In this document: positions 38,401-48,012 of the stretch, one piece after another
Layout of the letters: each line of letters starts with the position of its first letter
Numbering within the stretch: position 1 is the stretch's first letter
Origin: Bacteroidales bacterium
GTDB lineage: Bacteria > Bacteroidota > Bacteroidia > Bacteroidales > P3
Direction of reading: 5' to 3'
NCBI GenBank assembly: GCA_017550405.1
Contig: JAFZPH010000047.1
Coordinates: 98,079 to 162,078, forward strand
Length of the DNA stretch: 64,000 nucleotides
Made by a program: the position numbers and the translations under genes
Notes under the pieces: model-generated
What the model was told of the DNA's origin: nothing
What the model saw: the letters and a program-made list of their open reading frames with translations, nothing else
The model's database searches: none

Positions 38401-41400
38401 CACTACCTATGCCCAACACATTGTATTGTTCAACAATTATACAGGAGCCCACGGTCAAATAGTCTTCAAGGTCCCACAGCCGACCACAGGTTATAACTAC
38501 GTCTATATCGACGACATTCTCCTTGATGAGATACCCGACTGTCCTGCCGTGCAAGACCTTGTGGCTACCAACCCCACAGAAAACAGCGTCACCCTCTCCT
38601 GGGTTGAAACAGGCACCTCCACCTCTTGGACTATAAGATACCTGCCTGCCGGGTACCCTGCCGACAGTGCCATTACAGTGACGGCCTACGACACCACCAT
38701 TACCCTTACCGGTTTGACATCCAACACCGTCTACAACGTCACCGTGACTGCAAACTGCACCTGGGGTAACGGTGGCAGCACACAAGTGTCTTTCCGTACT
38801 GCATGCAACATTATCACCTCGTTGCCCTACACCTATGATTTTGAGGATGCCAGCATCGGCACCAACACAAGCTCCGACTTTGCACCCTGCCTGACACGCC
38901 TCAACAACGGTTCCACCTACTTTGGCTATCCCTACGTGGGTGGCAGTAGCTACAACCATACGCCTGGTGGTGGTCAAGGCCTCTACTGGTACAACTCCAT
39001 AACCACAGGCACCTACGGCGACTACCAATATGTGGTACTCCCCGGTGTCGACACCAATACCTATCCTATCAACACTCTGATGTTCAGCTTCTGGGGACGT
39101 TCCAGTTCTACCTCATATAGCCCCAGCTTTGAGGTTGGCGTAATGACAGACCCCACCGATGTATCCACTTTCACACCCATCAGTACTGTTGCCGTGGGCA
39201 ATAACACTAGCTGGACTGAATTCACCGTTCCCCTGGGTACTTACACCGGCCACGGCCAAAATGTAGCCTTGCGAGCCACTCGTCCCGCATCATCCTGGTA
39301 TGCCTACGTCGACGACTTCACCCTGGAGCCTATGCCCTCCTGTCCTGATGTCGATCACGTCACAATACAGGCCACTGTTTCTAACGCCCATATCTCGTGG
39401 GATTACGACACCCTCTTAGGCATTACCCCGGCAAGCTACACCCTCCGCTACGGCTATGCTTCCGACTCGTTGGTCGGTGCCACCACCATCAACACTCCAA
39501 ACAATTACATTGTGCTTTCAGGTCTTACCCCCGATACCGCTTATACCATTTCGATAGCTGTCCAATGCGGCAGTTCTACTGGTACTGCAAACATCCGCAA
39601 CTTCAGTACCCGCGCCCTGCCTTGCCTGCAATGGGATACTACCGGTGGCAGTGGCAGCAGCGGTTCAAGCCCTGAAGCCACTTATGTTGTCGGCACTCCC
39701 GGAACCTCCAACACCAATGTTATGCCTGTCAACGGCACGTATAACTACAGCTACTGCAACCACCTGATTCTCGCCTCCGAGATCAATAGCGGTGCTGCCT
39801 ATTTCAGCGGCATCGACTTCCAGTATGCCGGCACAACACCCATGGTCAATACAACCAACTGCTCCATCTTCATGTGCCATACAACGATGACCGTGTGCAA
39901 CGATTTCGCACCTGTCTCCGACCTGCAACTGGTATATGAGGGACCCCTCAACTGCACCACGACGGGTTGGAATCACTTCGAGTTCAACCGCGGCACTTTC
40001 GCCTACGACGGTTCCAGCAACATGATTGTGGCTATCGTGAAAAACAGCGGTGCCACTGAGTCAACTGCCAATTTCTATTATGAGACCAAGTCATCCTCAA
40101 TCTCCCACCGTGTTTGCAACAACGATACGCCCTACGACCTGACAGCCATGGCAGCAGCCTCTGCAAGCAATTCGGTGTGGCGTTCCAATATGCGCCTGAC
40201 TACAGGCGGCAACGGTGGTGAGGGAGACTGCGTCGCTACCGCCACCTGTTCTGCACCCGCTGTTCAAGTCGACAGCGTCGGCATTTCGACGGTCTCCATT
40301 TCCTGGATTCCCGGTCATACCGAGACCTCGTGGACCGTCGAATACCGTATGAGCGGCGCTTCCAGCTGGACTGTCGCCGTCACAGGTCACACCAGCCAAA
40401 GCTATACCCTCACCGGTCTCAACCCCAACAGCAACTACGAGGTTCGTGTGGGCACCTCTTGCTCCGACACCACTTTCTACAGCTCAAGAACCTTCCGCAC
40501 CGAATGCGGCCCGATTGCCGTGATGCCTTGGTCCGACGATTTGGACGGCTACCCCACCGGCTCCAGCTCTTCGACCTCCAACTTCATTGTCTGCTACCAC
40601 CATCTCAACAACGGCACCTCCTACGGTGGATACCCATACGTTGGCGGCAGCTCCTACAACCACACCCCCGGTGGCAGTCATGGTCTCTACTGGTACAACA
40701 ATTCCAGCACTTCGGCCACTTATGGCGACTACCAATGCGTTGTTTTGCCTGAGCTTGACACTACTATCAGCGTCGACAGCCTGCAGCTCAGCTTTTGGTC
40801 CAGAGCCTCTACGGCCACTTACATGCCTTCGTTCCAGATTGGCGTGATGACTGACCCCGACGACATCAACTCGTTTGTGGGTGTCGACACGGTGACGGTC
40901 TACAGCGGCACGTCGTGGTCGCTGGTCGAAGTCCCCTTGTCCAGCTATTCCGGCAATGGCCATTACGTCGCCATTAAGGCCGACCGCCCCTCCAGCTCGT
41001 GGTATGCTTACGTCGACGACTTCACCCTCGACTATATCCCCACCTGCATTGCTCCGCGTCAGGTGTTTGCCACCGATGCATCCACCAGCAGTATCACTGT
41101 CGACTGGAACGACATCACTCCGGCCATGGAATGGCAGGTGGAATACGGTCCGATGGGCTACACCCGCGGCTCGGCCGCCGGCACTGCGCTCACGGTCTTC
41201 TCGCATCCCATCGTCATCACGGGCCTCGACACCCTCACCAGCTACGACTTCTATATCCGTCCCGTCTGCACCGTAGGCGACACGGCACGCTGGTTCTACC
41301 CCACCTCGCTGAGCACCAGCATCTGCGACAACGGCAATTTCTGCGCAATCGGTTCAGCCAGCTCCTCCGGCACCGCTTACCAGGCTCCCGTCAACAACCT

Positions 41401-43261
41401 CTATAAATACACCCTTAGCGAGGTAATCGTCGACAGTGCCGAACTGGGCGGCCCCATGGACATCCAATACCTTGGCTACTACTATCACCACACCTCCGCA
41501 ATGACCAAGAAGACCAACTGCACCATCTATTTCCAGCCTACCACAAAGACCACCTTTAGCAGCAACACCGATATTGTGGCACTCGACACCACTACTGCCG
41601 TCAAGGTGTTCACCGGCTCGCTGAACTGCTCGCAGGGATGGAATTTCTTTACCCTCGACACTGTGTACCACTACGACGGCAACGGTAACCTCATGGTTAT
41701 CGTCGACGACAACTCCAACAACTACGATGCCAGCTCTTACGTCTTCAAGTCCGAACCCTGCACGGGCAACAAGACCATCCATTACTATTCGGACAGCAAC
41801 AACCCCGACCCGTTTAACATCGACGGCACCTACACCGGCAACAAGGCCATGGTCTCGTGGCGTCCTGTCATGCAACTGATTTCCTGCTCCGGCGCATCCT
41901 GCCGCCAGCCTGTCATCACTTCGGTGACGCAGGACTACCACTCTGCCACCGTCTCTTGGACAGGCACCGGCACCGACTATGAGGTCAGCATCAAGGCCAC
42001 TACCGCCTCCTTCTGGCCCGACTCCAGCATCGCTGTCAGTGGTAACAGTTACACCTTCACCGGTCTCATGCCCTCCACCAGCTATATGTTCCGTGTGCGT
42101 CAGGACTGCACCGCCGACAGCCTCGGCTACAGCGACTGGACTACCGACGGTTTCATCACCGACAGTCTGCCCTGCCTGCCGCCGCAAGGTCTGCACACCA
42201 CCGACCTGACCAACGCCACCGCCACATTCGACTGGACTACCATGGGTAACGAAACCATGTGGGACATCCATGTGTGGACTCCCGGCGGCATCGACAGCAT
42301 CTACCGCGTCAACACCCGTCCTGCCACCGTGGGCGGATTCATAGCGGGTGTGACCTACAACGCTGCCATCCGTGCGCTGTGTGGTGTCGACTTCCTCGAA
42401 GGCGACTGGAGCGATACCACCGTTTTCACCACGGCCATCTGCCCCAATGTGAACAATGTCTCGGCTGGCAACGTCACCGACAACAGTGCCCTCATCGTTT
42501 GGGATGACGACACCATGGCCCGGAGCTGGATTGTCGAGTACGGTTACGCTGGATTCGACCAGGGTTCCGGCACAGTAGTGCCCTGCACCTCCAACAGCTT
42601 CAACGCCACTGGCCTCGAGTGCGAGACCTCCTATGACTTCTACGTCCGCGCCGTCTGCGGCACCGACTGGACCAGCGAGAACTGGGCACGCGTCAGCTTC
42701 ACCACCGACGAATGCACCATCGAATGCGAAGCCCCCTTTGCCGTCACCACTACCGTCAACCTAAACACTGTCGACGTCAGCTGGACACCCGGCAACGGCA
42801 ACACCGCCTTCGAGGTTGAGTATGGCAACCACGGCTTCAACCATGGCAGCGGCACAATCGTCAACGCCACCGAGCCACACGCCACGCTCACCGGTCTCGA
42901 GTACAACACGCAATACGACCTCTATGTGCGTGCGATTTGCGATGCCGACCACTACAGCGGCTGGACGCCTGTCACCACCTTCACCACCGGCACACAGAGC
43001 ATCGCCAATGCCGACGGTGCTACCTGCACCATCTTCCCCAACCCCGCCACCAGCTCCACCACCATCAGTGTGGGCGGCGTGAACGGCAAGGTGAAGATTG
43101 AAGTGGTCGACATGAATGGCCGCACCGTTGCCTCTGAGACCCTCGAATGCAACAGCGACTGCATCAAGACCATCGAGGTCAGCTCTCTGGCACAGGGCGC
43201 CTACTTCGTCCGCATCAGCGGCGAGCAGGTGAACATGGTCAGGAAACTGGTTGTGAAATAA
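35477..43261 (+). CDS. G3: giant T9SS-exported FN3/J-module adhesin-like protein
   Basis: 2594 residues. Signal peptide MNKQLQQLLLVAAMILAP, cut probably after TQG. There is no G1-type N-terminal domain; a Jv module (35546-36105, YTCNFDND) comes first. Eleven FN3 domains follow, the first seven alternating with J (36366-36915, 37180-37730, 37990-38545, 38806-39345, 40505-41045) and B modules (39627-40245 and a shorter variant at 41326-41890). The first three J modules with their FN3 partners are tandem near-copies with a period of about 815 bases; all contain WSN-N/H-N-x-GTSTxYSGYPI and DALVIDD-like endings. The usual block of four FN3 domains (about 41900-43000) and sorting domain (43005-43261, CTIFPNPA, final LVVK) closes the protein. 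Cys residues bracket most FN3 domains (x-C-P at the start, T-x-C at the end), suggesting disulfide-stabilised beads. The ligand is unknown. Confidence 0.93.
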   Translation: MNKQLQQLLLVAAMILAPWVTQGQAFNYTCNFDNDSDTAGWVFANGSQTNQWFIGTATNNSGTKSLYVSNDNGTSNTYTATVTFVYAYHEFTLDSGGYAISYDWKCEGESSYDYVRVFLAPASAILTPGQDPAGGTSTNSWSSASLPAGFINLTGSVNKLNLSSTWQNITQEFYVPTSGNYRLVFAWANDGSVVHDPAGAIDNISFLMPTCPRPSGLVISNITDNSAEASWTETGSAVQWIVELDTAGGTVSSTIVYDTATSFTNLTPNTPYTVKIAALCGGTDTSMWLTRNFRTTCLPVDTLPYTENFDSEQGSTSTTLAVNNLPSCWSNNNIGTSTSYSGYPIIYNSSTYAHSGTNSMRFYTYTTPGTYSDQIAVMPPVDSTLFPLADLQVTFWMRSTSTSYLSHIVVGVMTNPDDASTFVPVADVATNASTAYQQHIVPLSLYSGPHGRIAFKAPQPTTSYNALVIDDITIEPMPACPRVMDLTADNPTPNSIDISWTEVGSASSWYVIYFPTGSSMDTAQTTVAYDTTVTLTGLYSNTAYTVMVVADCGSETSDTAVATFRTACDFLTTLPFTENFDSVPSSTSTSLAINNLPPCWSNHNTGTSTSYSGYPIVYNSSSYAHSGTNSMRFYTYTTAGTYSDQIAILPPTDSTLYPVTDLQLTFWMRSTSTSYMSHVVVGVMTNPVDASTFVPVADVNTNGSTTYEEHTVPLSLYSGPHGYIAIKAPQPTSSYNALVIDDITLDLMPYCPPVQNITAGNITETSMDVSWTEVGHATSWNVIYFPSDSTIDNAESVVATDTTVSLTGLDVNTNYNIYIVADCGSETSDTADATFRTACGNITMLPFTENFDNVPGANTTSVSVNNLPPCWSNHNTGTSTTYSGYPIVYNSSAYSHSGSNSMRFYTYSPAGTYSDQIAIMPLTDSVDVPLNGLQLSFWMRSVTASYNSYVVVGVMTDPTDASSFIPVDSLYTNSSTTYAQHIVLFNNYTGAHGQIVFKVPQPTTGYNYVYIDDILLDEIPDCPAVQDLVATNPTENSVTLSWVETGTSTSWTIRYLPAGYPADSAITVTAYDTTITLTGLTSNTVYNVTVTANCTWGNGGSTQVSFRTACNIITSLPYTYDFEDASIGTNTSSDFAPCLTRLNNGSTYFGYPYVGGSSYNHTPGGGQGLYWYNSITTGTYGDYQYVVLPGVDTNTYPINTLMFSFWGRSSSTSYSPSFEVGVMTDPTDVSTFTPISTVAVGNNTSWTEFTVPLGTYTGHGQNVALRATRPASSWYAYVDDFTLEPMPSCPDVDHVTIQATVSNAHISWDYDTLLGITPASYTLRYGYASDSLVGATTINTPNNYIVLSGLTPDTAYTISIAVQCGSSTGTANIRNFSTRALPCLQWDTTGGSGSSGSSPEATYVVGTPGTSNTNVMPVNGTYNYSYCNHLILASEINSGAAYFSGIDFQYAGTTPMVNTTNCSIFMCHTTMTVCNDFAPVSDLQLVYEGPLNCTTTGWNHFEFNRGTFAYDGSSNMIVAIVKNSGATESTANFYYETKSSSISHRVCNNDTPYDLTAMAAASASNSVWRSNMRLTTGGNGGEGDCVATATCSAPAVQVDSVGISTVSISWIPGHTETSWTVEYRMSGASSWTVAVTGHTSQSYTLTGLNPNSNYEVRVGTSCSDTTFYSSRTFRTECGPIAVMPWSDDLDGYPTGSSSSTSNFIVCYHHLNNGTSYGGYPYVGGSSYNHTPGGSHGLYWYNNSSTSATYGDYQCVVLPELDTTISVDSLQLSFWSRASTATYMPSFQIGVMTDPDDINSFVGVDTVTVYSGTSWSLVEVPLSSYSGNGHYVAIKADRPSSSWYAYVDDFTLDYIPTCIAPRQVFATDASTSSITVDWNDITPAMEWQVEYGPMGYTRGSAAGTALTVFSHPIVITGLDTLTSYDFYIRPVCTVGDTARWFYPTSLSTSICDNGNFCAIGSASSSGTAYQAPVNNLYKYTLSEVIVDSAELGGPMDIQYLGYYYHHTSAMTKKTNCTIYFQPTTKTTFSSNTDIVALDTTTAVKVFTGSLNCSQGWNFFTLDTVYHYDGNGNLMVIVDDNSNNYDASSYVFKSEPCTGNKTIHYYSDSNNPDPFNIDGTYTGNKAMVSWRPVMQLISCSGASCRQPVITSVTQDYHSATVSWTGTGTDYEVSIKATTASFWPDSSIAVSGNSYTFTGLMPSTSYMFRVRQDCTADSLGYSDWTTDGFITDSLPCLPPQGLHTTDLTNATATFDWTTMGNETMWDIHVWTPGGIDSIYRVNTRPATVGGFIAGVTYNAAIRALCGVDFLEGDWSDTTVFTTAICPNVNNVSAGNVTDNSALIVWDDDTMARSWIVEYGYAGFDQGSGTVVPCTSNSFNATGLECETSYDFYVRAVCGTDWTSENWARVSFTTDECTIECEAPFAVTTTVNLNTVDVSWTPGNGNTAFEVEYGNHGFNHGSGTIVNATEPHATLTGLEYNTQYDLYVRAICDADHYSGWTPVTTFTTGTQSIANADGATCTIFPNPATSSTTISVGGVNGKVKIEVVDMNGRTVASETLECNSDCIKTIEVSSLAQGAYFVRISGEQVNMVRKLVVK

Positions 43262-43266
43262 CCTTG

Positions 43267-43335
43267 GGAATTGAGAATTGAGAGTTGAAAATTATCACCC
43301 TACAGGTCTCAATTCTAAATTCTCAATTCTCAATT
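43267..43335. repeat. AATTGAGA inverted repeat, copy 3 (after G3)
   Basis: GGAATTGAGAATTGAGAGTT on the left, TCTCAATTCTAAATTCTCAA on the right, with the central ATTATCACCCTACAGG identical to the copy after G1. Confidence 0.8.
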
Positions 43336-43353
43336 AAAAAAGATTCCTCAAAA

Positions 43354-43380
43354 GGGGGTCGGTGCTGCGCGCTGACCCCC
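43354..43380 (+). terminator. G3 terminator, variant GC-rich hairpin
   Basis: GGGGGTCGGTGC pairs with GCGCTGACCCCC around a TGC loop, followed by TCTTCTTTT. It differs from the GGGGGCGGCGC stem of the other copies, but every change keeps pairing through G-U pairs, which supports selection for structure. Confidence 0.85.
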
Positions 43381-43463
43381 TCTTCTTTTCCCCTCGGCAC
43401 TGTTGCCAGGATGAATAGTTGGCGGCACTTTGTCGGCTGGACGGCGTTGAGGGTTATTCATTT

Positions 43464-43494
43464 TTTGTTGAGTGGAAAAAAAATAGTATCTTTG
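43464..43494 (+). promoter_or_regulatory. G4 promoter, perfect Bacteroidota consensus
   Basis: TTTG at 43464-43467, 19 bases, then TATCTTTG at 43487-43494. Because transcription should begin near 43500, the long in-frame extension upstream of 43561 cannot be translated from this promoter; this fixes the G4 start. Confidence 0.88.
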
Positions 43495-43560
43495 CAGTTT
43501 CAATACATGTTGTATGCCGACAGGTCAACACCATCAATATCAACATATAAGAACGTCAGC

Positions 43561-46500
43561 ATGAGAAGGAAGTGTATCCTGCTTTTGTTGACGATGGTCA
43601 TGGGTGCCATGGGTGGACTTTACGCCCAGGGTGCTTTGAGTCTGCCTTATTACCATGATTTTGAGGGTGACAGCGTCGGACCGTCATCGTCCCTCCCCGA
43701 GGGCTGGATGCGCGTCTACAATACCACGGACACAGGCGTGGCCGGTCCCTACGTGGTACGCGATCTCGTCAACGCCCGCAGCGGCAGCCGCTCGCTTTAT
43801 TTCCATCTTCCCGCCTCAACGACGCACGAGGGCTATGCCTGTGCCGCCCTCCCTCCGCTGGATGCCACCCACTCGTTGCAGCGGTTGCGCATCGACTTCT
43901 GGGCCAAGGGCGATACCGGCAACGCTAAACTGTATATCCTCTTGCTGCCCGACAGTCTGCCTGCCACCGACTTGGTGGCTGTGGACTCCTTCACCCTCTC
44001 ACCGTTCTATCGGCAATACACGGCCGAATTTGCCGACGATACTGGCACAGGGCGCCGTGTGGCTTTCGGCGTAAGGTCCGGTCCAAGCCCTGCGCTCTGC
44101 TTTCTGGATGACCTTGCCGTCACCGAACGCCCCGCCTGCCTCGCGCCTACGAACCTTACCGCCACCCCCATCGACGGACACCACGTCCGGCTGGAGTGGC
44201 ACAACGGCAATATGGGGTCGCCCCTGTATCAGGTAGTCTGCGGCAGGGGAGTCTCGATACAGACCGACAGTGCAGCCCGCGACACCATTGCCAACGACAC
44301 CTCCGTCGTCCTCGGCGGCTTGGACGCTTTCTCCTCCTACCGCTGGGCGGTGCGGGCCATTTGCGGAACCGACACAGGGGCTTGGTCCGACACACAGCTG
44401 TTCCGCACTCTTCAGGACTGCGGACCGCAATCCCTCCACCTTGTCGACACGCTGGGCAACGGCAACGCCGGCCTCCTGTCCCTGCCTTTCGGCACTAGCT
44501 TCCTGTCGGACACCGCTTTCTCGCACCATATCATCCCCTCCGCAACGTTGGACAGTATGGGAGCATCCACCGACAACCGACTCAACAGCATCGCCCTTCT
44601 CTGCGGCGACACGGGCGGCACCATCCACGATGCCGTCATTTACCTTGCCGAGACCAACCTGGACACTTTCAACCTTTCCCCGCTTGACACCAACGCCTGG
44701 CAACAGGCGCTTCCAGTATACCACGGCGACATTGTCTGCCAACCCAACCAGTGGGTTGTGATTCCCTTCGACACGGCATTCCCCTTCACCGGAGGGCGGA
44801 ACCTACTGATTACCCTTTCGCGACATCGGCTCCCATCGGCTCCCATCGCTTTCCGCCACACGTCGACCGCACCTTCCGTCCTTTCCTGCCAGGGTGGCGG
44901 CATGGGCGACACCCTCGCGGCGGACACCGTGGCCTACAGCGCAGCCCTGCCCGATTTCGTTCTCGACATTTGCGCGGCGTTGCCCCAATGCACCGCCCCC
45001 ACAGATGTTGAATTGCTCAGCCTTACGCACGACAGCATCGCCATTGCATGGCATGGGGAGACCGAAGGCTATGAGACCGCACTGGGACCTGCCGGATTCA
45101 ATCCCGACACGACGGCGCCGCTGGGCGGCATGCACCTTTTCACAACTGACGACCATATCGCCTACGGCGGTCTCGCGCCCAACACAGTGTACGATTTCTA
45201 TGTCCGCAGCCTCTGCCCCGACAGCAACACCGACGGCTGGACGTCGCTCCTAAATCTCACCACCGCCTGCACACCCGTCCCGCTGCCCTTTGCCGAAGGG
45301 TTCGAGAATTACGGCATCGGTCCCACCACACCGCTCGACCCCTGCTGGAAGAAAGGCACCAACCTTGCCACCGCCTATCCCTTTCCCTATCCCTCCAACG
45401 CCATCAGCGGCTCGCGGAGCCTGTACTTCTACGCCACCCGTACTACCACAGCCACCACCTACAGCTATGTTGCCCTGCCGCTGCTGGCAGCACCGGTGGA
45501 CAGCCTGCAGATGTCGTTCAAAGTACGGCGCTACGGCTCGACCTCGGCATCCGCCACCACACGCCTGGTTGTAGGCCTGATGACGAATCCATGCGACATC
45601 TCCACCTTCGCACCTGTCGACACTGTCGACATGCGCAACGATGCGCCCCTCTCGGTCAGGAGTGTTGAAGTAAGCTTTGCCGGACACACCGTCTCCGGCC
45701 GATATATCGCCCTCTACGACGAATCGCCCACACCCATCCCCGGCATCTCCACGCTCTACAGCTATGCCTACGTCGACGACATTGTTGTCGACTATATCCC
45801 CTACTGCCCGACCGCTGTCGGCATAGAGATAGCCGACAGCGGTATCACTGCCACCACGGCACGAGTAGGATGGGACACCCTTGGCGGCAACGCTATGGGC
45901 TACGAGGTGGAATATGGACCCGAAGGCTTTGCCCACGGCATGGGCAGTACGGTCAGCACCACCGACGGCAGCACCACCCTTACAGGACTGGCCCCCGGCA
46001 CCTCCTACGACCTGTATGTGCGTTTCGTCTGTTCCTCCTCCGACACCGGCGACTGGTCGTCGGCAAGCCATTTCACCACCGCACAGATACCCGACACCGT
46101 CCCCCTCTTCTACGACTTTGAAGACAGCACACAGTGGGCATCGTGGCAGAGCGTGTCCAACGCCACGGCTGCATGGTACTGCGGCACCGCCCCCTATTTC
46201 GGAGCCAGCCACGCCCTCTTCATCTCTGCCGACCAAGGCAACAGCATCGACACCAGCCTTCAGTGTGCTGTCAACGCCTGTGCCTTCCGCGATATAGACT
46301 TCGGGAGCGTCCCTCACCGATACAGCCTCTCGTTCAACATCAATGTAGGCGGAAGCACTGGCCTGGAGCACGACGGAATGGCCGTGATGCTGGTCGACCC
46401 CACTGCCCATGTACAGCCTGCCGACTTCCCGCTCACCACGCCCTGGGGCGGTGTGGACGACCTGTCGTTGACCATTGTCCGCAACACCGGGGGCTGGCAG

Positions 46501-48012
46501 CACATCACCCTGCCCATCGACAGTCTCACTGGTGTGTGGCGGCTGGTTTTCTGCTGGTTTTCCCAACCCGACAGCCTCTCCCCTTTCATCGGTCAGGCTC
46601 CCTCCATCGACAGCATCAGCATCGACTATTATATTCCCTGTCCCCCACCCGTTGTCGACAGCGTCGGCAGCACCTACGAGTGCATCGACCTGAGCTGGAC
46701 GGGACAGGCCGACACATACGACGTGGCCATCACCACAGGTGAGTGGTCCACATCCATCGAACCCGTTGCCACCCTCAGCGACACCCTCGGCTACCGGTTC
46801 TGCGGACTGACACCCTCAACAACATATACTGTGGGTGTGCGTCAGCATTGCACAGATGCAGACACTTCGGTCTGGACAACCGTCACCATTGCTACCGACA
46901 GCCTGCGCTGCACCCCTGTCGCCAGTCTCTTGGTGTCGGACATCACCCTCCACTCGGTCACGGTCGACTGGGAGTGTATCGGCATGGAACACCTCTGGGA
47001 CGTCCACATCTGGACCCCCGAGGGGGACGACACCCTCCACCGCACCGGCACACATCCTTTTGTCCTCGATGGACTTGAATCGGGCATCCGCTATAGCTGC
47101 ACTGTCCGTCCGCTCTGCGGCAGCACCCTGCAGGAAGGCGACTGGAGCGACACCGTCAGTTTCGTCACCTCCGACTGTCCCACGGTGACCGGCATCATGG
47201 CCGAAGATGTCACCAGCAATCGGGTCACCCTCAGCTGGAATGCATCGCCCCTTGTTCATGGATGGATGATAGAGTATGGCAACGCTGGTTTCAGCCAGGG
47301 TACAGGCACCATGGCGCGTGCCACGACCAACAGCCTTGTCATCAACGGTCTGGAATGTGCCTCGGAGTACGACTTCTACGTCATGGCACTGTGCGACTCC
47401 GACCTGAGCAGCCCGAACTGGGGGTTCGTCTCGGCCACCACAGCTGACTGCCCCGAAGAGTGTTACACACCCACCGGCATCTCCACCACCATCTACCACA
47501 ACAACGTGATGGTGGAATGGACACCCTCCGAAGGCAACAACTCATTCGAAGTGGAATACGGCTTGCGGGGATTCCAGCACGGCACCGGCACCACCCTCCT
47601 CACCAACGAGCCTTTTACCTCCATCAACGGCCTGCAGACGGGCATACAATACGACCTTTACGTGCGGGCGGTGTGCAGTGCAGGCAGCCACAGCGAGTGG
47701 ACACCCGTCCACACTTTCACCACCGGCACCGAGAGTATAACCAATGCCTGCAAAGTCTCCTGCACTATCTACCCCAACCCTGCCTCCGACTGCGCCACCA
47801 TCCGCATGGACAGCACGAGCGTCATCGTGCGGATAGATGTGATGGACATCAGCGGCCGCATTCTGCAATCGGTCACACCCCCATGCAGCAACAACGCTAC
47901 CGTCACCCTCGACTTGGCCGGAATGAACAAAGGCACATGCTTCGTCCGAATCATCACCGACACCCATAGCATCGTCAAGCGGCTGGTCATCCTCCCCCCT
48001 GTATTAAATTGA
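43561..48012 (+). CDS. G4: shorter, divergent member of the giant T9SS protein family
   Basis: 1483 residues from ATG 43561 (signal peptide MRRKCILLLLTMVMGAMGGL, cut probably after YAQ). The frame is open further upstream to 43285, but that part crosses the G3 repeat, the terminator and the G4 promoter. Order: J (43636-44140), FN3, B-like module (44415-44985, lacking YNYSY but keeping IYLAETNLD), FN3, J (45275-45808), FN3, Jv (46090-46640, LFYDFED), then the block of four FN3 domains (46640-47735) and sorting domain (47745-48012, CTIYPNPASD). Seven FN3 in total. The terminal cassette keeps the architecture and motifs (WDVHIWTPEG, YDFYVMALC) but is clearly more diverged than in the other five genes, and the sorting domain ends VILPPVLN rather than LIVK. 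The stop codon lies inside an AATTGAGA repeat and no GC-rich hairpin follows. Confidence 0.9.
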   Translation: MRRKCILLLLTMVMGAMGGLYAQGALSLPYYHDFEGDSVGPSSSLPEGWMRVYNTTDTGVAGPYVVRDLVNARSGSRSLYFHLPASTTHEGYACAALPPLDATHSLQRLRIDFWAKGDTGNAKLYILLLPDSLPATDLVAVDSFTLSPFYRQYTAEFADDTGTGRRVAFGVRSGPSPALCFLDDLAVTERPACLAPTNLTATPIDGHHVRLEWHNGNMGSPLYQVVCGRGVSIQTDSAARDTIANDTSVVLGGLDAFSSYRWAVRAICGTDTGAWSDTQLFRTLQDCGPQSLHLVDTLGNGNAGLLSLPFGTSFLSDTAFSHHIIPSATLDSMGASTDNRLNSIALLCGDTGGTIHDAVIYLAETNLDTFNLSPLDTNAWQQALPVYHGDIVCQPNQWVVIPFDTAFPFTGGRNLLITLSRHRLPSAPIAFRHTSTAPSVLSCQGGGMGDTLAADTVAYSAALPDFVLDICAALPQCTAPTDVELLSLTHDSIAIAWHGETEGYETALGPAGFNPDTTAPLGGMHLFTTDDHIAYGGLAPNTVYDFYVRSLCPDSNTDGWTSLLNLTTACTPVPLPFAEGFENYGIGPTTPLDPCWKKGTNLATAYPFPYPSNAISGSRSLYFYATRTTTATTYSYVALPLLAAPVDSLQMSFKVRRYGSTSASATTRLVVGLMTNPCDISTFAPVDTVDMRNDAPLSVRSVEVSFAGHTVSGRYIALYDESPTPIPGISTLYSYAYVDDIVVDYIPYCPTAVGIEIADSGITATTARVGWDTLGGNAMGYEVEYGPEGFAHGMGSTVSTTDGSTTLTGLAPGTSYDLYVRFVCSSSDTGDWSSASHFTTAQIPDTVPLFYDFEDSTQWASWQSVSNATAAWYCGTAPYFGASHALFISADQGNSIDTSLQCAVNACAFRDIDFGSVPHRYSLSFNINVGGSTGLEHDGMAVMLVDPTAHVQPADFPLTTPWGGVDDLSLTIVRNTGGWQHITLPIDSLTGVWRLVFCWFSQPDSLSPFIGQAPSIDSISIDYYIPCPPPVVDSVGSTYECIDLSWTGQADTYDVAITTGEWSTSIEPVATLSDTLGYRFCGLTPSTTYTVGVRQHCTDADTSVWTTVTIATDSLRCTPVASLLVSDITLHSVTVDWECIGMEHLWDVHIWTPEGDDTLHRTGTHPFVLDGLESGIRYSCTVRPLCGSTLQEGDWSDTVSFVTSDCPTVTGIMAEDVTSNRVTLSWNASPLVHGWMIEYGNAGFSQGTGTMARATTNSLVINGLECASEYDFYVMALCDSDLSSPNWGFVSATTADCPEECYTPTGISTTIYHNNVMVEWTPSEGNNSFEVEYGLRGFQHGTGTTLLTNEPFTSINGLQTGIQYDLYVRAVCSAGSHSEWTPVHTFTTGTESITNACKVSCTIYPNPASDCATIRMDSTSVIVRIDVMDISGRILQSVTPPCSNNATVTLDLAGMNKGTCFVRIITDTHSIVKRLVILPPVLN

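Noticed and set aside
43285..43560. N-terminal extension of the G4 frame
   Set aside because: It crosses the AATTGAGA repeat, the GC-rich hairpin and a perfect promoter, and would bury the signal peptide.
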